DNA from: Epiperipatus broadwayi
Lineage: Eukaryota > Onychophora > Udeonychophora > Euonychophora > Peripatidae
DNA: 64,000 nt
Assembly (NCBI GenBank): GCA_028023455.1
Contig: JAQFVV010006221.1
Location: 10,468,825 to 10,532,824, forward strand
Reading direction: 5' to 3'
Positions 58,980 to 64,000 of the stretch are shown piece after piece; the stretch's first letter is position 1; the number at the start of each line of letters is the position of its first letter. Both the position numbers and the translations under genes were made by a program. The notes under the pieces are model-generated. The model did no database searches, had not been told where the DNA came from, and was given only the letters and a program-made list of their open reading frames with translations.

Positions 58980-59740
58980 ACTATTGAGCCACTTCAGAAT
59001 GAGAGTATCTCCAAGTTTAATACACTTTTTCCAAACTTCCTACTGCACCTATCTCACATTTGGTCACCTTTTAGGTGTCTTCAAGTTTAATCCAGTTTCT
59101 CAAAATTTCGCATTGCATCTATCTCACATTTGGTTTTTTTTAGGTGTCTCCAAGATTAATCCAGTTCTTCTAAACTTCTTATTTTATTTATCTCACATTT
59201 GATCTTCTTTTAGGTATCTCCAAATTTAATCCAGTTTCTCCAAACTTCCTATTGCATCTATCTCACATTTGGTCACCTTTTAGATAGTCTCCAAGTTTAA
59301 TCCAGTTTCTCCAAACTTTCTATTGCATCTATCTCACATTTGGTTTTTTTTAGGTGTCTCCAAGATTAATCCAGTTCTTCTAAACTTCTTATTTTATTTA
59401 TCTCACATTTGGTTTTATTCCAAGTGTGTTCAAGTTTAATCCAGTTTCTCTAAACTTCCTTGTTTCATCCATCTCACATTTGGTCTTTTTCTACAATATT
59501 TATAATCTCTTGGGATTCAGTTCAAGATTTCAGTTATCTATTTTACCAAAATGTCCAGTCCAGCTTCATTTCAGTCTTTTTAATTTTTTCAGTGATATTA
59601 ATGATTATCTGTTTAATCTCTAGTGATATTGCTCTTCTATTAAATGATTAAGTCTCAGATTAATAGTTAGAAATTGATAAAACACATCAATGAAAAATTT
59701 GCTTTTTTCAAACAGACAGACATATTTCCTTTTTAAACTT
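58980..59740 (-). pseudogene. Old RTE 3' end, expanded internally
   Basis: Reading on the minus strand, the 3' end resembles RTE copy 1 (GATGGAT-type tail, TCTCCAAGTTTAAT, TCTCACATTTGGTC). Sequence beyond 59480 continues colinearly into the W-x-GH region and the preceding block with many changes. The part from about 59015 to 59480 is replaced by a tandem array. Clearly nonfunctional. Confidence 0.75.
59015..59480. repeat. 70-bp tandem array derived from the RTE 3' end
   Basis: Seven copies of TCTCACATTTGG start at 59052, 59122, 59191, 59261, 59332, 59401 and 59472, spaced 69-71 bp. Each unit includes TTTAATCCAGTTTCT or a variant. The 70-bp stretch at 59131-59200 recurs almost identically 210 bp later (59341-59410), so a three-unit higher-order period exists. 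Confidence 0.88.
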
Positions 59741-59966
59741 TACAGAAATCTATGTTTTGGTATAAAATAAAATTAACATTTGCATTAAACTTTTTAATGT
59801 AATATGATAAATATTTCTCTCAATCAGTGGAAATGATTTCTATCCATATTAAAACCCCAATGAGGTAGTATGCAACACACTTTGAAAAATATATATTTAA
59901 ATAAACTATACAGGAGAAAAATATAATACTCTATAAATTTTACAAGTGCAGTGATTAAATTGTAAC

Positions 59967-60185
59967 TATATAGAGGGTAAACCAACCTCTATACCAGAGC
60001 CATTTTAAACAAGATGATAAAACTGTAAAATGATTCTCACTCAGTCACAAGATAAATTGCCATGTAAGTTCAGAAATAAAACTTTCTTAAAAATTTTATC
60101 TTGTAGCTAGAGTGAGAGTACCCTTACACTTTTATCATCTTGTTTAAAATGGCCCTGATGTGGAGGTTGATTTACCTTCTATATA
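59967..60185. repeat. Foldback element of 219 bp with about 90-bp arms
   Basis: TATATAGAGGGTAAACCAAC at the left pairs, with a few mismatches, with the inverted copy ending at 60185. The arms include TTTTAAACAAGATGATAAAA and its complement, with a short unpaired centre (about 60062-60090). No long target duplication found, so it may be a MITE with a 2-bp TA target. Confidence 0.75.
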
Positions 60186-62719
60186 GGAAAGAAATATGTG
60201 ACCAATGGAATTAATTCACTGTATTAAAAAATTTAATACTATAAATATGTGCAGTTGATTTTAAATATATTCAGTATTTAATATCAACAAATTTTCAATT
60301 ATAGAATTTAAATAGAAAGTCAGCTTATATTTTTCATGATGAGATTCAGTGCCAAAAACCTTTACTTTACCTTATAATCAGAGGTTATTCTGAGAAATAT
60401 GTATATAGTAAGAGAAGTCAGTTTGATATCTTTTTCCTGCCCCATAGCTTATCAGAGTATGAAGCTCATAACATGAATGTTGTGAATTGATTTGGCTATT
60501 CATATACATAAACATAATAATCTTATGATATAATTGTTAAAACATTCCATTGCCATATCCATAATGTGGGATTTATATTTAGTCCAGGTAAAACTTGGAA
60601 AAAATTAAATTTCCAATAAGCTGAAGATTTTTATTTGAAGTAGCTGACATAAACAATCTAGCTAACCAATCAAGTATTAATATATTCCTGAATATTTAAG
60701 ATATTTTTTGTTACAAAATAAAAAACAATCTGATATAAATCTCATTAGAGAACAAATGACAAACTTACTAAATGAAGTTGTTTTTATTAATTATTCCTTT
60801 TTGGAGAAATAGTTGAAGAAATCTTTGCTTTGCAGAAAGCTATATAAGTCTTTTTTTTTTCTTTGTGTTTATATATACATGCATATAGATTGAACAACTG
60901 TTATTCTTGTAATTCAAAATGGCGGCCGTGAGCGCATACTAAATCAGCACTCTGTTATTAATATATATATATATATAGCATAAAAACACTATAAAAGAAT
61001 ATATAATTTAATCTTTACATCAAAAAATTCCGTATACGTTCAACGTATGAGTATGTTAATAAACTACAAATACTTCAATTTTAAAAATAACTAGATTTAA
61101 AAGCTCCATTATAAGTGCTCTTTATATAAAGAATGAAACAATAGAAAAAATAAAGAGAAGTTCGTTTACTTGTATGAAACGAACACATGATAAACCAGAG
61201 AGCCAATAATATTCATGTAAATAATAGTGGAGTTTTTAAAAGTAGTTATTTGAAGTGTTGTAATTAACAAATTACCTAATTAATCATAAATAAGATGTTT
61301 AGTGATCAAAAATATATTAAATTTTTAATATAAAATTAAATTATGTGCTCTATTATAATGTTTTTATGTTATATATATATATACTTGGAAACTGAATGAA
61401 ATTTGAACATTTTTATAAGTAGCTGAAAATTTTCAAGTAAGGTTAGAATATTTTTTAAAGGTAATTACTATTTTCAGACAGTCATTCATACAGATATTGT
61501 TCAGTATAGAAATAATTACTATTAGAGTAAAAAATACAAAACTCGTCATCTAATAATTGAATAGCTTGAAGAATACAGATTTCTTTTTTGTAATTCCTAA
61601 TGTAATCTGGACATTACTCTTAAAAGCAAAATATTTTTTTTATTTCATTTGTCATCGATACTTTTTTTGTATTAGTTAATTTATCATTTTTATTTCCATA
61701 CATATTCAATCTTTATGAGAACTAGAAATCTATTGGTTCATTAATTTTATATATTACTTTGTGTAACAATAAAAAATATATTTCTTTTAATCTTATATGC
61801 AAAGAAATCAAATTTAATAGTTTTTTACATGAGTGCAAGATAATCTTCTTTTAATTATTTATCATGCTTCATGATTTTATTTTTTTAAAAAATAACAATT
61901 AATACTCTTTCATTTCAAATAGATAGCTTGACCCAACTGAAAAGGGATGATTAGATCAAAATGCAAATTAGAAGCAGTTTTTCCCCTATGTATATAAATG
62001 GTATTTTTTAAATTGTAAAAATTAACACTCTTGTCGCATGAAAACCACATACTCATATGAAAGTTAATAAATTATATTTTAGATTTTTATGACAGGTTAA
62101 ACAGCCCCATAAAAAAGGTATAGATAGTTATTGCCCATGTCACCATCAGCATTATGACTATAAGAATTATATCCAATATTTACTTGTCTATTTGCTTATA
62201 TAAGTAAAGATAAGCTTCAGGATCAGTACTTTTAGATAAAAAAATGACATCTTTAACAGGTGTAAAGGTCAACTTAAACACTCCCATAATTAATCCAGAC
62301 TAACAGAAACTATCTATATAATAACTTTATTCTGCTAAATATAATAAATCGATAAATACTAAGGCTTCCTGTTCATGACTTGAAAAAACTTCCTCCATTG
62401 AATTAGCCCTCACTTGGGCTCCAGATTATAGATAGGGCAGAAAAAATTAGCAAAGTGTTACAAAACACGAAAATATTAATATAAATTATGTACTCCCGTG
62501 TTTGAAATTTGTTCACACTTAAAAGTCACGTGGTGTTTAAATTAATGAATTATCTTATATTCATCAAACGTTTCATAATTCTATTTCTAATTTTACTATA
62601 ATGTTGAATAAATATTAATATACATTTTAGTAAATCTCAGCTCGAAATAGTTATGATAGTTAATAGTAGATCAAATCATCTAAAAAAATCACATGATTCC
62701 AGTGCTTGAAAATTAGCAT
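60186..62719. other. A+T-rich noncoding stretch
   Basis: A short G+C-rich patch AAAATGGCGGCCGTGAGCGC at 60917-60936 stands out. AT runs near 60960 and 61370. No gene or element recognised. Confidence 0.5.
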
Positions 62720-63034
62720 TATTATCATCATCAGCCATTATCAATCCACTGCATGATGAAGGTCTCTCCAAGTTCAATCCATCTTTTCCTATCTTTAGCT
62801 TCTCTTCTCCACATCATCCCTGCACACTTTCTTATTTCATCCATCCATCTCACATGTGGTCTCTTTCTGGGTCTTTTACAATCTCTTGGAATCCAGTTTA
62901 AAATTTCAATTGTCCATCTATTATCATCTCTTCTAGCAATATGTCCAACCCAACTCCACTTCAGTCTTTTAATTTTTTCAATGAGGTCAGTAACACCTGT
63001 TTTTGTTCTCTTACCCATATATTGCGTTGTCGAT
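62720..63034 (-). pseudogene. RTE 3' end fragment, 5'-truncated, minus strand
   Basis: The 95-codon frame 62731-63018 repeats the end of copy 1 almost unchanged: KRLKWSWVGHIARRDDNRW, WIPRDCKRPRKRPHVRWMDE, and a GAT-rich tail at 62720. Similarity ends near 63034 inside the region encoding VWVSQQ. High identity makes it one of the youngest RTE copies here. Confidence 0.88.
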
Positions 63035-64000
63035 ACAATAAATCGTCTTTTATAATAATTTTCTGACTTGAATGTTATTCAATTATACATATATGAAAAA
63101 AATAAGGATTTTTTTAATGTAATGTTAATAAAAAATAAAAATTCCTGTATATCTATACTTTTTTTCTTAAGGTTTTGAAAAGACTATCGAAATAAAAATA
63201 TTGAGTTTTAATAATAAAAGTTAACTATTCACCAAACAGGAAAATGCATTTTTTAACTTAAAAAAGACTGCAGTGCATTAAAAGATATATCAATCATAAA
63301 AGCATTGGATATCAAAATCAATTTTTTAAAAAGTGATAGGAAGGAACAAACTTCACGAATCGGTATTTGTCAAAAAATTCATCTTTCACTGTCTGTTTTC
63401 TCTTTACATATATGTGGATAGATTGCTACAAAAAAATGAATTTCCCATTAATTTCAGGAACTGAAATTAAAGAACCATTATTAAAAATGATTGTTTAATT
63501 TGTTTTATAACCTCTATAATTCTGTCATCAAAGAATCGAGAGCGAGAAAGTCATGAAAATTTAATATAAATATATATTTAAGTTAAAAATATAAATATTA
63601 CTTCTATAAAAAAAATATTCCATATTTTAATGCATAAAATTAACATAATTACAAATTCATGAAATATATATATATATATGTGTGTGTGTGTGTATCTATG
63701 CATATGTATGGCAAAATAACCGTTAAATATCTCACTTGCAAAAGCATTACAGAATTTAATTTTTGGATAGTAAGAGCATGAATGATCTTCTATACTTGCT
63801 TTAAACTTTAGTTAAAATAGTTAGATATCAATTTACTGACCAAATGCAGATGATTATCTTATTAAAGGTCTGCTGTTTGGCAGAAAATTTTGAATCTGAC
63901 AAAAATATGAAAATAAAAAGTTTTTCCGGCTGAGATTTGAAAGCATGTTATGGATATGGCAGTTGGATTGCAACAATCGAACGTTAAGACATGTATATGT
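63035..64000. other. A+T-rich noncoding stretch to window end
   Basis: An AT then GT dinucleotide run at 63665-63692 is the only repeat seen. Sequence from about 63880 on is slightly less A+T-rich, without a recognisable gene. Confidence 0.5.

Overview
This is a very A+T-rich eukaryotic window (roughly three quarters A+T by eye), almost certainly from an invertebrate animal. The evidence is an RTE-clade non-LTR retrotransposon family, a Penelope-like element (PLE) with a GIY-YIG endonuclease, tRNA-derived SINEs and many decayed foldback repeats. There are no operons, ribosome binding sites, CRISPR arrays, convincing tRNA or rRNA genes, or any host protein-coding gene I can defend. The species cannot be named from the sequence.

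Layout. 1-2160 is a nearly pure (TATC)n array. 3354-6569 is a full-length RTE element on the minus strand, with an 11-bp target duplication and one frameshift between its endonuclease and reverse-transcriptase parts. 9636-16129 is a second RTE copy (9-bp duplication), split by a head-to-head pair of PLE copies (11164-14285, 14-bp duplication) and by a small foldback (15602-15718, 17-bp duplication). 17-31 kb is dominated by foldback and tandem repeats, several with hammerhead-ribozyme cores. 30713-31652 is a terminal-inverted-repeat element. 32.3 kb and 39.6 kb carry 3' ends of another LINE with (ACATC)n tails. 38.3-38.9 kb holds a 420-bp dimer. 40.9-50.07 kb is an ancient tandem duplication of a 4.4-4.8 kb noncoding unit. 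51-57 kb has more hammerhead repeats and SINEs. 58.98-59.74 kb is an RTE 3' end expanded into a 70-bp tandem array. 62.7 kb has one more RTE 3' end.

Main observation. A repeat family of about 465-470 bp (24753-25658, 29523-30353, 51266-51704, 52497-52953, 56045-56574, older relatives at 20634-22280) carries what looks like a type I hammerhead ribozyme: CTGATGA core, TGCT/AGCA stem II, GAAA, very short stem III, an AUA cleavage triplet, and a stem I with a compensatory pair change in one copy. Several copies form head-to-tail dimers, as in retrozymes. This family, a second family with a degenerate core (near 8, 17, 18 and 28 kb), a third element at 23.2 kb and the coding PLE itself all occur as inverted pairs with their 3' ends outward and variably truncated 5' ends meeting in the middle. 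In six cases the pair is bounded by one target duplication of 14-17 bp. I infer a shared PLE-type, two-ended target-primed insertion process that mobilises hammerhead RNAs in trans. The RTE copies, by contrast, inserted as single, one-direction units.
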